A stretch of DNA of 64,000 nucleotides from Ignelater luminosus (taxonomy: Eukaryota > Arthropoda > Insecta > Coleoptera > Elateridae), in the NCBI GenBank assembly GCA_011009095.1, contig VTPC01090583.1, forward strand, positions 193,909-257,908, given 5' to 3'. Position numbers and translations under genes: made by a program. The notes under the pieces are model-generated. The model was not told the DNA's origin and did no database searches. It saw only the letters and a list, made by a program, of their open reading frames with translations. Shown piece by piece: positions 1 to 11,517 of this stretch (the first letter of the stretch is position 1; every line of letters begins with the position of its first letter).

Positions 1-3000
1 CTTTGCGGAAATGAAAGATATCTTAAAGTTAACGGTTTTCCTGGCTTAGAGACTTTTTAGTAATTGTCTCTGAATTCGGAGATAAGGGCAGAAGAAGGAA
101 AATTGAATTTTTGTCTTAAATGCCCGGAGTACCGTCGTTGAAAATCAGTTAACATAAGAAAGGGGATAATAAGACAAATTTAATTAATTTGTTAAACGGA
201 ATTGTTGAACGTATCGTACTTACTTGCTTAATTGAAATCAGAAACGTTTCTGTTCTCAACTGAAACGAAGAGAAGTACAAGTAAAATTGGGTAACAGAAT
301 CAATCCGTTGGCTTCCGCATTCTCTCGCCACAGGCAAACGCAGTAATTAACTAACTTGGTTACGATAATTAAATTTATAGTAAGGAATACACCAAAAATA
401 GCTCTAAGCGTTTCGCTGTTGATATATAGTTTACGGAAATTAGAATGTAGGAGCGAAAACATTAATTGAAACGATATACCCGCAATCAACTAAGTAAAAC
501 GACAAATCATTAGGTTACGTAGTGAAATTTGACTTCGGCATCGAATTACCCCCAAATCCGACTATGAAGAGATCTTTTGAGATAAGCGACAAACGTTTTT
601 AGAGAGTTGTCGAGAAGTTCTTGATGTGGGGAAACTTTACAGAACTCGTTGAAGGCAAAAAAATTTGTCGACCGTCTTTTACAAGTTCTTTACTAGGTTA
701 TATTAGAAATCCTATGCAAAAACATTTTTCCAGATAGAAATTTCTTTCCTGGAAATTTTATTTGAGGACTTGTAATTTACGAGTCGAACTTTTACTTAAT
801 AAACTAATCATTAGTGAACTCGATTTGTTTTTTAGAATTTCAGCAAGTGAAACTGCAATTAAAATATTATTTTCTGACAAATAGTTTTCTACCTGTATAA
901 TGCTTTTGTAATTTTATTGCTGCTATTTTGTAAACATAAATACGATTTGTTTGTATTAACTGACAGTGTATAATATATACAAATGGAATGCAAAATGAGA
1001 TAAAACGGTTATTGATTCACTTATTTATATTCGAATGTAAACACGAACGATCTGCTTGACAGTTTGTTGTCACACCAAAAATTTGTTAACTGCTGTAAGA
1101 AAACACAATGCAGAAGAGAAAATATTACAAGTTTTTCTTTCACAGTATTCTGTGTTTTAAGTTTTAGAAATAAAGCTTTACTTTATGTTCGACAGTCTCT
1201 AAACTACAGAAAAAAATATTCTGACACAAAGCGTTGCACAATAATAACTTATTAAAATGTAAAACTTTAAACTTTTGTTGTTTTAATTAAGTATAAAAAC
1301 TTTTTCCTAGCAGCAATGATCTTTGATTTGGCTTTGAGAAGGAACAGCCATCTTTAATAACATCATAAGCCATACCTTCGTAGTAATGAGGTGTCTTAAA
1401 CTTTCTCGAAACCAAGCTTAAGCATTTTTGCCAACCATATGCATTTTTGAAAAGAAAAAGTTAAGAACATTAAGAGATTGAAAATTAACAGCTTTAATGA
1501 ATGTAGCTTATCTCTGAAAACTTGCTTACTTGGCCAGGTTCAGAAAATTCTCAAAATTAAGATTGAAGATTTTGCCATTATTTTAGGGAGAAAAAGCTAA
1601 GAAATTTAAGACACTGAATTAACGATGTTACGTCACGGGCAAAATCCGGAATGGGTTCACAGATAATTTACTCTAAATTGAAATAGAAACTCAATAAAAG
1701 TCCTCAAGAACTTACTGAAGATGTCACAATCGGTATGAGCGCCAGAAGTCAAGTCAAGGTCGACACGTTTGCTGATGTGAACACCCTGTATATATCGGAG
1801 ACGTTATGATAGCTCTCTCTGTACTCAAACTCTCTTCAAACTTACCAAGAGAGATTATGCTGACTTAATCTTGATACTCTTGCTTAAATAAAGTTGCAAC
1901 AATGTGCAAAACTAATTTGCACTGCAGAACTTACACCGGATAATCAGAATCAAAAATGTAAACCCAAGAAAAACGTTAAATTTTCAACGAGGTCGATAAG
2001 ACATTCTGGACCTTCTAAGTGACAGTTGAAAAACAAAATTACAGAATTTTAGTATCTCATATTGATAAAACGTTAGTTTAATAAAGAATTATTATGAATC
2101 TAAATTCAGTTTAGCCTTTGGTACCCATTATTAATAGCTTCCTACAAAACTGTTAATATGATTGACTTTATTATATAACACGAACAAAATGAATAATAAA
2201 TAAATCTATTAATCCAGCAGTACCTTCTAAGGTTAACAACAACAGCTGGTTATCATTAAATCTAGACAGAAGTCGCTATAAAGAGTGAGTTCAGTGTTAT
2301 AGACTTTAATTCTTGTTTTACGAAACTCCAACGGCTTGCGGAATGCTCACTTATCCTTACTTGCGTTAGCTACTTACCACGAAGAATACCTTATTTAAGC
2401 ATCGGTGTATACTTTAAAACTCAACTTTATAGAGCCGTTGAATTTCCAATGCTATCAATTGTATTTTTTAATCAAAGCCTTGGATTAATAATAATTTTCA
2501 ATAAACAAAAGGGTTTGATAGTTCCAAATATCATCATTGATTAAAAATTTTTTGTAACTAAAGCCCGAGTGTCATCGATTTTCACGTTCCTAACATAGTT
2601 AGATAAAATTTTTGGGTTAAAAAAATTTTAACCTGCGGTAAGATAAATGGAAGAAACTTTTATATTCGAGCATCAGCACAATTCTGATAGACTCGGTAAA
2701 GGCAATCGTATATAAACCTCACGGAACCATTTCCGATGAGTGTTTTCACAAACTGTTTAACACTACAGTAAACTAAACGCGCTAAAATTAAGCCATGCCT
2801 TACCATGCATCAAACGATAAAATAAAAATTAGATTTAAATAGGAACCATGCATGGGTCTAATGCATTTCATATGCACAATGGAGAATTTGAATGTAAATT
2901 AATTGGTGTTAAAACGGACTTGGCCCGGGACAGTGATTCTAAAAAGTACACGCGCGTTAAAATAAACATTGTACCAACGAAGTTAAAAAAAAAAGTTTTG

Positions 3001-3190
3001 ATAAACGAAACTAAATTAACAAAAAATTTCAATTAGAAATAAAATTTGTAAATAACATTACAATCATTACGGTGAAGTCAGTATATTCTTAGGAACTCTA
3101 TCCTGTTAGGTTTGTATTTTATTCATATGGCTCTTTTCTGCACAGAGCCATAACTGTATTTTGTAGGTGCAGATGGGCTTTGCAGCTTGT
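1..3190. other. Unrecognised AT-rich DNA, no gene seen
   Basis: Both strands were read in this stretch. Open frames are at most about 75 codons and show no recognisable domain. The short string ACACCCTGTATATA near 1781 matches the outer end of the MITE at 24827-25346, but no partner end is visible nearby, so no element is called. No tRNA-like or rRNA-like sequence was noticed. Confidence 0.5.
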
Positions 3191-3199
3191 TTATACAAC

Positions 3200-5090
3200 A
3201 GTAGTAATGACGACGATGGCTATGAAAATGGGCAAAAGAGAGAATATTATGGAATACAATAGTAGAAATAAGAAAATAAGTAGTAAGAGTATTAGTTGAG
3301 AGAAGGTATGTAAAAAAAGGACATGAGAACTGGAAAATTACAAAAGTTTGATTGGGAAAGAAAAAGAACTTAGCGCGGTGTTTGAACAGATAAGCATGGA
3401 TTTATTTGCAATAACTGAAACAGAGAGAAAAGAAGAGGAATAGTAAATTTCTAATTCCTTAATCTAAAAAATTGACAATACATAATTTTTGCAGGAGTTG
3501 CTGAATCTGTTTGCACTAGAGCAGGAGTTAGTGTATGATCCACAAGGATTCGTTCCAAAATATCAACAGATGGAAAATCATTTCAAAACGACCGCTTAGA
3601 ATAGACACATATAAAATGCCAAATGAGAAAGAAAGAAACCAAGCAACTTAAAGATATTTTTTGAAAACAACTGCAGGACGAAATGGATCGAATAAATCAT
3701 AGGGTCTTCCTAGTGGGCGATTTTAATGGGCGGTTGCGATCAAGTAAAGAAAACGACTACCTTATAGGACCATATTAGGAAAGGAAAAGGAATAGTAATG
3801 GACAAAGGATAATAGATTTCTGCATCATGAATGATATGCAATACATTTTATCAACACAAGAAGATTCACAAATACGAGTAATGAAAAATCGATTATAAAC
3901 TTACTGTTAGTACAGAAAACAGATACAAAAATGAAATTGCCGATCTGCGTGTCAAAAGAGGTTATCAGATCGGGTCAGATCATTCCTACATTGAAGTTTT
4001 AAACTAAAAAATGGAAGGAACAGATAGCAAATACAAAATGGGAAAGGAACTATAAGCAAGCAAGTATTAAAGCATACAAATTACAATCTGAGGATGTTAG
4101 GAAAGAATAATGCAGAAGGTTAAATAAAGCAATAAGAAAAACGAACTGGAAAATTGAGGATGATATCGAAATACTATGGAGAATCTTTAAAATGCTGGTA
4201 TATGAAATAAGAAAGGAAGAATGTGAAGTAATAAATGGAAGGAATTGGAAAGGCACGGCATGTGGAACGATGACATAAGAATAGAAGCAGCAACAAAAAA
4301 GAAACCATGGAAGACGTATATAGGGGGTAGAAAGCATGAGAAGCCAAGACACGTCAATAGGAAGAATTCGGTAATAAAATGGAAAGAGACAGCAAAGGAA
4401 ATGCAAAGCTGTTCTATAGAGTTCTGAAAAATCTAAGGCAAAAGAAAACCATAAGAGTAAGGGCAAAGATGGTAGCTTGCTGCTATCAAATGTACAAGTA
4501 ATAGAGAGATGGCGAGAAGATTCCATGGAGATTTTAATGGGAGACGCAAATGAGGTAATAAATGGCAGTATAGAGCCCAACTTGATGGAGCATATAATGA
4601 AATAGCAAATGAAAAATTCCGAAATGCAACCCTGAAGTTTAAAAATGGCAAAGCTGCAAGGCACGATAATGTTAAAGTTAAATTAATTAAATATATTAAA
4701 AGAGAAGGTCTACAGTTACTATCTAAAATATAGGAATCTGTTGCCATACCGAATGCATACCCAGAGACTTGACTCTTGCAACCATTCTCCCACTGCATAA
4801 GAAAGCTGATAAACATAAGTGCTCAAACTATAGAGAAATATCGCTACTGATAGAACGGTTGAGAGACATCATTGAAATGACACTGGATGACAATCAGTGC
4901 GGCTTTAGGCCTGGTCGTGGCACTGCTGATCTCATATTTACGGTAAGGCAGTTATCGGAAAAAGCATTTAGATAAAACAATAGTCTGTATTTATGCTTCG
5001 TAGATCTGGAAAAAGCTTTTGACCATGCCCCTCGTATTAAAATTTCAGATTGTAAGGTGCCTTTTATCAGTAATTCTATCTATGATGTAA
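3200..5090 (+). mobile_element. Decayed non-LTR retrotransposon (endonuclease + RT), sense to host exon
   Basis: This is the remnant of a LINE whose ORF2 would encode an AP-type endonuclease followed by reverse transcriptase, used for target-primed integration. Seen in order on the + strand: an endonuclease stretch reading DLFAITETE near 3395, AGVSVMIHKDS near 3520 and VFLVGDFNGR near 3705; the endonuclease end (IGSDHS) near 3970; a linker with ERWREDSMEIL near 4505; RT text ILPLHKKADK then SNYREISLL near 4785-4845; and QCGFRPGRGTADLIF with FVDLEKAFDHAPR near 4895-5035. Many stops and frame changes separate the pieces. The sequence stops soon after the first RT aspartate motif, so the YADD box and 3' end are missing. 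The clade is uncertain. It is the only one of the nine LINE remnants on the + strand. Confidence 0.85.
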
Positions 5091-5279
5091 ATTAAGCTGG
5101 ATGCTTGTATTTCACAGTTTAGTTTGTCACAAGTCCAACAACCCACTAAGCATGAGATGTACCAGAAATTTCTCCGGAGCTCTATTTTTGCACTATAGAA
5201 TCATTTGTTAAGAGATGTTTTTAATGTTGTCACCGCTGTATCAAAACATCGTAACTCAACTTTTTAAGATTTTGAGATA

Positions 5280-5494
5280 AGTGCATTTACCAGCACAATA
5301 TTAAAAACGGTATGGCCTGCAATATCTCCTATCGTAATCAGTTGCCAAACGAACATGTACGAGTAAAGAGTACTGGTAAAGAGGTTTTTATCTTCGGGAT
5401 GAAGAAGCTGAACATCGACATTTTTAATCCACGCAAAGATGGGTGTGATTTCTGTTTCAGTTACAGATACAGTCCTCTTGCCCACTTAAGCTGA
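5280..5494 (+). pseudogene. Fragment of a DUF7869-like multicopy arthropod protein
   Basis: A 60-codon open stretch contains KKLNIDIFNPRKDGCDFCFSY. It resembles the conserved junction with a DxCDxC cysteine pair in a protein family repeated many times in arthropod genomes, which I associate from memory with DUF7869. The function of that family is not established; its copy number suggests mobile-element origin. The frame ends at a stop at 5492. The downstream open stretch (5498-5728) shows no clear continuation. It lies just after the LINE remnant and is likely a relic. Another copy, on the opposite strand, is at 26930-28050. Confidence 0.45.
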
Positions 5495-5499
5495 GGCTT

Positions 5500-6405
5500 G
5501 TCGCACCCAGAAAAGTTAGCAGCTCAGGAACATATAAACACCGGCACATCCCGGCAACTCCCGCTCAAAAATCCCGAATTAGCGCTCACTCGGATTCCAA
5601 TTATTTCCGTCGCCTCTAACTTAACCTTTTCACCAGGAAACAGGACTCAGCTGTCAGATTTCAAATGCAACACAACTAAACTTAAAAGGTGGAAAAGAAA
5701 ATACCCGGTATTCCGTAAACAACCATAATTAAATTGGAAAATATTCTTTTACCCTAATTGACTTAAGAAAATTTCTATAAAAGCTAAAGGACGTAGTTGA
5801 CCTTCAGTCTGAGCATATCGAGTTCAGTTATCTCTCCAACCAAGTGAAAACTATTAAAAAAACACCAGAAAACACAATGAAAGTACAGATTGAGCGACCA
5901 CATGGAACAGTTACTACACGTTGCAGATAACAGCACAAGAATGTGTCAGATATAACACGTTGGAACTGTGGTAATGAAGATAAAATCAAAATTTGACGAT
6001 TAGTAAGTGAAGTGGCAACGCACAATTTCAATTTGGCGCGTTATTGGCAGTTAACATAGAAAACACGCAAATGTCTAAGAGGCAGTGCAAATGTGACAAG
6101 TGACCTAATTCAGAAGGTCATTTTCATGAACATATGTACAGCTAGGTACATTTTTAATATTTTTTGTCAACTCTTAATGATGATATTGATAAATACAATT
6201 AGAGCTTTTCATGATAAGGTAGCCTGAACACATAGATGCCTTTTTCTAGATAAATAACTTAAAAGTTTTGGCAATCAGACCGTTTTACATTTCTACTGTT
6301 CATTGTTATTGCAATAAAGTCTATAGTAGTGGCACACCGTTTTTAAACATGGCACTTTATTCTTACGTACCTTTTTAAGAAGGAAAAGAGGAATGTAAAG
6401 AAATA
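5500..6405. other. Unrecognised sequence
   Basis: Short open frames (5498-5728 + and 5828-6031 -) are present, but neither shows a domain or signal that I recognise. No repeat structure stands out. Confidence 0.4.
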
Positions 6406-6411
6406 TAAAGA

Positions 6412-7355
6412 GGGACGGAACCCAGCCCGGGCTATCTTACGTTATTCATTGGGTGTTTTCAGTTATAATTTCGTCGAGAAAGGAGGGAGATTTCCAATTT
6501 GGATCATCGCAGGTGGACCAAATCCAATACGTTTCTGTTAATATCGAGAAGACTAAAAAAAACAACGGAATCCAGCTTAAGTGATCCTACCTGTCTGGTT
6601 AGAAGGCAAAGCCCGAGACGTCTACATATATAGCTTCTTGAGGAAGTTAAAGCAGGAAGGAATCAGATTTAGGCCATCACAGATAGCCTGTTAGAAGCCA
6701 AAGTCGGATACGACTCCGCTTACGTCGAGAATACTAAAGAATAATGCAGCCCAGTTTGGGTTATTTTCCGTGACTCTGACTCTGATTATGACTTCCTCGA
6801 GAAGGCTAAAGGGTATGGGAGTCCTATTTGGACCATCCCAAATGACCTGTTACAAGACAAATTCAGGATATATTTTCGTTTACCTTGAGAACCGTAAAGA
6901 ACGGAATCCGACATGGGCTACCTTACGTCAATAGTTGGAGGACGAAACCTAACAAGTCTCCAATTGTAACTTTCTCAAGAATAAAGAAGGTAATTCGACT
7001 TAAGACATTGCAAGTGGCCTGCTGGAGTGTAAAGTTCAACACGACTCGGTTTACGTCGAGAACACTAAAAAAGGTTGGGCTATTTTACGAGATTAATTGA
7101 GAAGCGAAGCCCGACACGTTCCATAACTTCTTTGAAAAAAGAGGGCAGAATCGAATTGGAGCCACTGCAGACGGCCTGTCATGAGACACAGCCCAGAAAT
7201 GTTTCTGTTTACCTTGATAAAGATAAAGAATTAGGGAGGACTTTCGTACATGATTCGTTAAGAGACGAAACCTGACGCTTCTGAGATTGTAACTTCATCG
7301 CGAAGCAAGGTCGATCCACCGAACCAGAGAAACTTCGAAGATTACAAGAATGGAA
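6412..7355. repeat. Diverged tandem array, ~156-178 bp unit, about six copies
   Basis: Recurring blocks in the same order identify the repeat. One block resembles CGGAATCCxxxTTGGGCTA and CTTACGT (copies starting near 6412, 6568, 6746, 6901, 7073 and 7236). A second resembles GACGAAxCCxxACxxxTCT followed by TAACTTCxTCxAGAA. A third resembles GGCCTGTTAGAAGxCAAAG then TTTACGTCGAGAACACTAAA (near 6686, 6845, 7016 and 7172). Anchor-to-anchor spacing is 159, 171 and 156 bp. Copies are strongly diverged and the last is partial. No frame stays open across units, so this is non-coding satellite-like DNA rather than a repeat protein. Confidence 0.75.
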
Positions 7356-7975
7356 ACAAACTGCAGAGATGAAATGTTGATAAATCAACTGGATTCGAAT
7401 AAAATTACTTAGTTGAGATTACAACCGTAAATCTCAAAGAAACATAGCATCGAGTTCTAGTGTTGGGTATCTTTCTCTTAGCTCCTAACCTTTCTACCAC
7501 GTATACACACTAAATGTCATCTTTCTAACATTTTTTTTTGTTTTACAATTCTTTTTGTTCAGATTCAATTCCATAGCGGCGCCACTGTTCAAACAAAGGG
7601 AGAAGATCTTTTGATAAATATTGTACACAGGATTATCTATTTGACATTTCGCAAAAGGCCTCATCTTACCCATCCCTTACTTACTCCTATGAAGCCAAAC
7701 TCAACTTTGGTTAGCTTTGAACAACGGCAAGGTATTCAGCTTCTCTACTCAAATTCCTTGATTGTGGGCACCATGGTTCAGATGGTCTTTTTGGTCAGCT
7801 CTCTCTTCTTCAACCAGGAGTTCATATAAACAAGAAACATAGAGATCAAGTACGTAGTTGTTTGAATTCTAGAAAATGGATATGCCCAAAAAAACATTTT
7901 TTTGGCTCCTTGACATGCTCGCTCGGCGAACTTTAGTAGTGATTAGTGAAAACCTACCCGGGGATCAATGTAAAG
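7356..7975. other. Spacer between tandem array and LINE fragment
   Basis: A 72-codon open frame at 7611-7829 (+) is not recognised. Part of this interval may be the 3' tail of the minus-strand LINE next to it, but no motif settles this. Confidence 0.3.
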
Positions 7976-7979
7976 ACAC

Positions 7980-8760
7980 CTTTCATGCAACAGGCTTGGT
8001 GGTCGACATTTGTCTACCGTGGCCTGCATAGAAGAAACCTTTTTGTTTTTTACTATTGCTGCGCCATGTGCCCTGTAGACAGACTATCATTTGATGACGG
8101 GTGGCCCAATAACTTTTACTAGTTCTACTGTATTGATGATCTAGCCGTTCTGGCAATCGTAATTGCGCGAGTACTTCACAGTTGTTGAAGTGGGCACTAC
8201 TCATATCATATATCATATCCTGACATCAGTTGCCGGCTGCGGCAGACATCCAGCGTTGAACGGTTATCTTCCAGGGACGTAAGAACCAGAATAGCTGTCT
8301 GGGAGTCAGTGAGAAAAACTGCTTTATTTTGACGCTCGTCTTTAAGGCGTTCAAGGGTTAAGAGGAGCTTTTAGTTCTCTATCAAATTTTGAGGCCAATA
8401 CCCCGACTGTCTGCGAGATCTGGAAGTGGAAATGAACTCCTTCGAGCATCAAACACCGAGCCATCGGCGTACACGTAGATTTACTCTGTGACTGGATATC
8501 TTTCATGAATTGTTCTCAATGCAATGACTCTTTGCATATTTGGTGAAGTTTCACTTTTATTCACCGGCTCGATTAAGTCAAATCTCGCTTTCGGGATGTG
8601 TCTTCAGCAAAAGTGACACTTACTACATTTTCTGATTGTAAAATATCATGATCAAGTATCATGCAAAAGGGCGGTCTCAAAACATTGTCCTAGGGCACTT
8701 TTTTGATTCCTCTTATATTAGAGTGCTTTTTGCTTCTGTTAGACCTTAAATATTCTAACG
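7980..8760 (-). mobile_element. Jockey-like LINE fragment with RT end and RNase H remnants
   Basis: Read on the minus strand. RT motif B/C text appears first (VP*DNVLRPPF near 8690-8660, then FAEDTS near 8610, where FADDT is expected, so the second catalytic aspartate is replaced by glutamate). After a deletion, RNase H-like text follows: IYVYADGSVFDA near 8475 (usual YTDGS box) and VFLTDSQTAI near 8305. RNase H downstream of RT is known in Jockey/R1/I-group elements. Stops and frameshifts are frequent and the element is dead. The endonuclease and most of the RT are missing. Confidence 0.7.
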
Positions 8761-9925
8761 TGGTTTAGCGAACAAAGATGGAAAAATAACTCAAGAATAA
8801 GGATGGTTGTTAAATGGAAAACAATGTAACTTATCTCAATCTGATGCTATCGTTTTTTAATTAAAGATTATTAAACAGGTAAAATGAAATGTATCACCAA
8901 AGCAATTTACTATAAAGATTTTAATTTTTCTTACAGGACTAGTTTGAGTAAAGAGTCAGATAGAGATATTTCAGTAGTAAAGTATATATCATGCGTTATT
9001 AAAGTACACTGAAATCTAAATCGAACCAAAAGCTTTAGTAGGTGGGAGAGATATTAAGAGCAGTAACTGCCTGTAATAATAACTCTTCATAGCTAATCGC
9101 AAAAACTAACTATGGTATCATTATAATAATAAACTATTAAAGAACCACATTTCCCACGTTTATTCTACAAGAACTTTTAGTTAATACTAATGATTTCCAC
9201 TAAACCCTCAATTACAAGAACTTACTACACAGGTCAGAGCTTTACGCATTGGTAATTACCATTAATTCTCTTGAAGTGATTTGCACAATTTGCAAACTCG
9301 ACATACTTGGAATGTAAACATCAAATTTTAACTTAAAATAATTTAACCGTATCGTAACAAAGGGTAACCTATACCCTTTCCAATTAATTTGTTACAGAGG
9401 GATTCAAATTACAAAAGGCCTTGCTCAAAGATAACTTTACTTTTTAAATATTTATGTATGAGTTAAAGAGAGATTTTTTAATTTAGTAAAATGTATGTAA
9501 AAACTTCAAAGTACGTACTTCTCAGTTTTTAATGTATTAGATAGTACAATCTTTAATCATTTGTACTATAAACTACAGAGCTTTAGAATCGTTCTTTCAA
9601 CCTACACATAATGCACAAAAAATTTAATTCTGAGTTTCATTTATTAAAAAAAATTGCATTTAATTTGCCTTTAGAGTATTAAAAAAATGTTTCCTATCCA
9701 AGAGGAAAATCTTTTAAAAATTTCCAGAATTTATTTGTTTCTCTTGTTATTTAGTTATTGTGTCATTTGTTTTCTTTCCTTTAGTTTAAGTTTATTTATT
9801 TAATCATCACAACAATGTATGTTGTTAGAAAATTTGTTATAAAATAAATTATTTATTTCAAAACGTCACATCTAAGGTATTTCACTGCAAATGAAAAATA
9901 ATGTTAAGCTGAAACAGTCTATAGA
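8761..9925. other. Unrecognised AT-rich DNA
   Basis: No open frame of interest, no recognised motif and no clear repeat was seen here. Confidence 0.45.
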
Positions 9926-9928
9926 TGC

Positions 9929-10056
9929 TATTAACAGTTCTTTTAGTTACATTAAATAGAAGTCACCAATCTTGTCAACAAACTCGCTACAACTCATTAA
10001 AAATCATTCAGTTGATTTATAGGAATAACAGTCCAGTACAAGGAATAATTATCAGA
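9929..10056 (+). repeat. ~130-bp direct repeat, copy 1 of 3
   Basis: Begins around TTCTTTTAGTTACATT, continues with AGAAGTCACCAATCTTGT and CAACTCATTAAAAATCATT, and ends with AGTACAAGGAATAATTATC. The same order of blocks recurs at 11195-11325 and 12968-13098 in the same orientation. It directly abuts the foldback element beginning at 10064. Confidence 0.7.
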
Positions 10057-10063
10057 TGTATGT

Positions 10064-11052
10064 CTAGTCCAGTCAACGAAGGGGTTATAAAGGACATGGA
10101 AAGGGGAAGAATGCTTCTCTTGAGGAATGTGTTGGGGGTAGTTGGGAGGCAAAGATACTAAAAAGATAATTAAATTTTCTACAAGACTGTTTATATTCAT
10201 TTGTTTTCTATGTGTTATAGTTTCCGAGATATTCGCCAGTGCAAATCGATAATTTTCGAAAAACTTTTTTTTGCCTCACATTTTTCGTCAAATTTGTCCT
10301 TTTAACTCCTCAGCCTTATGCTTTACAAAAACGTCGTCAAACAGAAAGTTGTAGAGCATTCAGTCTTCTTTAGAAATATGTAATAGTTACTAATTTATCT
10401 GCTACAGGTCAGAGGTTACAGCAATTTGAAGTTTTTGGATACATTTCGTGATTTCTCAAGAAAAGTCGATGAATGCCCAAAAGAGGATTGTAGAGGAATT
10501 TTTCTCTTGAGAGATATGTTGCGGATAGTAAGGAGGCAAAGATATTAAAAGTCCTCGCCCCTAACCCAGCCGCTTTAGGGGGGGGGGGGGGTCAAAAGGT
10601 GCCTTTTGTCGGTTTGTCGCTTATAACTCGGAAATGGTGCGTCGTACGGTAAAACGTATTTCTTACAAAACAAATGATAATTAAATTTCCTACAAGAATG
10701 TTTATATACATTTTCTTTCTATGTGTTATAGTTTCCGAGATATTTACCACCGCAAATCGATAATTATCGATTTTCGCTGGCGAGTATCTTGGAAACTATA
10801 ACACATTTAATTTAATTATCTTTTATTTTGTAGAGAGTACTTCTTACCGTACGACGCACCGTTTCCGAGTTATAAGCAAGCAACCGAAAAGAGGGACCTT
10901 TCCAACCCCCTCCCCTGAAACGGCCTGGCTAGGGGCGGAAACTTTTAGTATCTTTGCCTCCTATCTACCCCCAACACATTCCTCAAGAGAAAAATTTTCC
11001 CCTTTTCCATGTCCTCTACAATCCGCTTTTGGGCATTCGTTGACTGGACTAG
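10064..11052. mobile_element. Palindromic foldback/MITE-type element with 17-bp terminal inverted repeats
   Basis: The left end reads CTAGTCCAGTCAACGAA (10064-10080) and the right end is its exact reverse complement (11036-11052). Inside are three versions of one arm: copy A (10064 to about 10255, internally shortened), copy B (about 10470-10775) and copy C inverted (about 10785-11052). B and C meet at a perfect-looking inner palindrome (10721-10806) centred near 10763. Shared landmarks are a block reading GGAGGCAAAGATA, the block TTATAACTCGGAAA...GTGCGTCGTACGGTAA, and TGTTATAGTTTCCGAGATA. No transposase frame is present, so it would have moved non-autonomously or arisen by rearrangement. Arm B carries a 14-G run at 10578-10591 where arm C has an interrupted C tract. 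No target-site duplication could be fixed. Confidence 0.75.
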
Positions 11053-11194
11053 TATGGAAGTTTACAGAAATAAAGAATTTTACTCTAAGCTAGTTGTTTA
11101 ATAACGTTACATCAGCTTTACTATTTATCAAGAATGAGATTGATTTACCGGAAATGAATTTTGATGCAAACGCTTTAAGGTCTCTAAAAATATT

Positions 11195-11325
11195 ACAGTT
11201 TCTTTAGTTACATTTGAATATGAGTCACTAAGTTTGCAAACAGAGCCACTAAAGCTCATTAAAGATTACTTGATTGATTTATTAGAATAAGAGTCTCGTA
11301 CAAGGAGCAATTATCGCAGGTATTA
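11195..11325 (+). repeat. ~130-bp direct repeat, copy 2 of 3
   Basis: Same block order as copy 1: TTTCTTTAGTTACATT, GAGTCACTAAGTTTG, CTAAAGCTCATTAAAGATTA and CGTACAAGGAGCAATTATCG. It lies between the foldback element and the cysteine-rich pseudogene. Confidence 0.7.
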
Positions 11326-11517
11326 GCGATAAGAAGTTTTGGAAATGAGGTAATTGCATTTCGCTTTAATTAGAAAGCTATTAACATGTCATCAACAGGT
11401 ATGGCACTCTGATAAATATTTGTAAATATTATTTCAACTTTCCATAAGTGAGATCAGTGTTAGTACTGTTAGTGGAGGGAGTGAAGTTTTACAAAGTTGC
11501 ATTATTACTGCTTAACA

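Noticed and set aside
4050-4664. 204-codon minus-strand open frame
   Set aside because: The plus strand carries the LINE linker region (ERWREDSMEIL), and the minus frame is hydrophobic shadow text with no domain.
6885-7275. Frames of 66-71 codons in the tandem array, considered as a repeat protein
   Set aside because: The frames shift between units and unit lengths are not multiples of three, so the array is non-coding.
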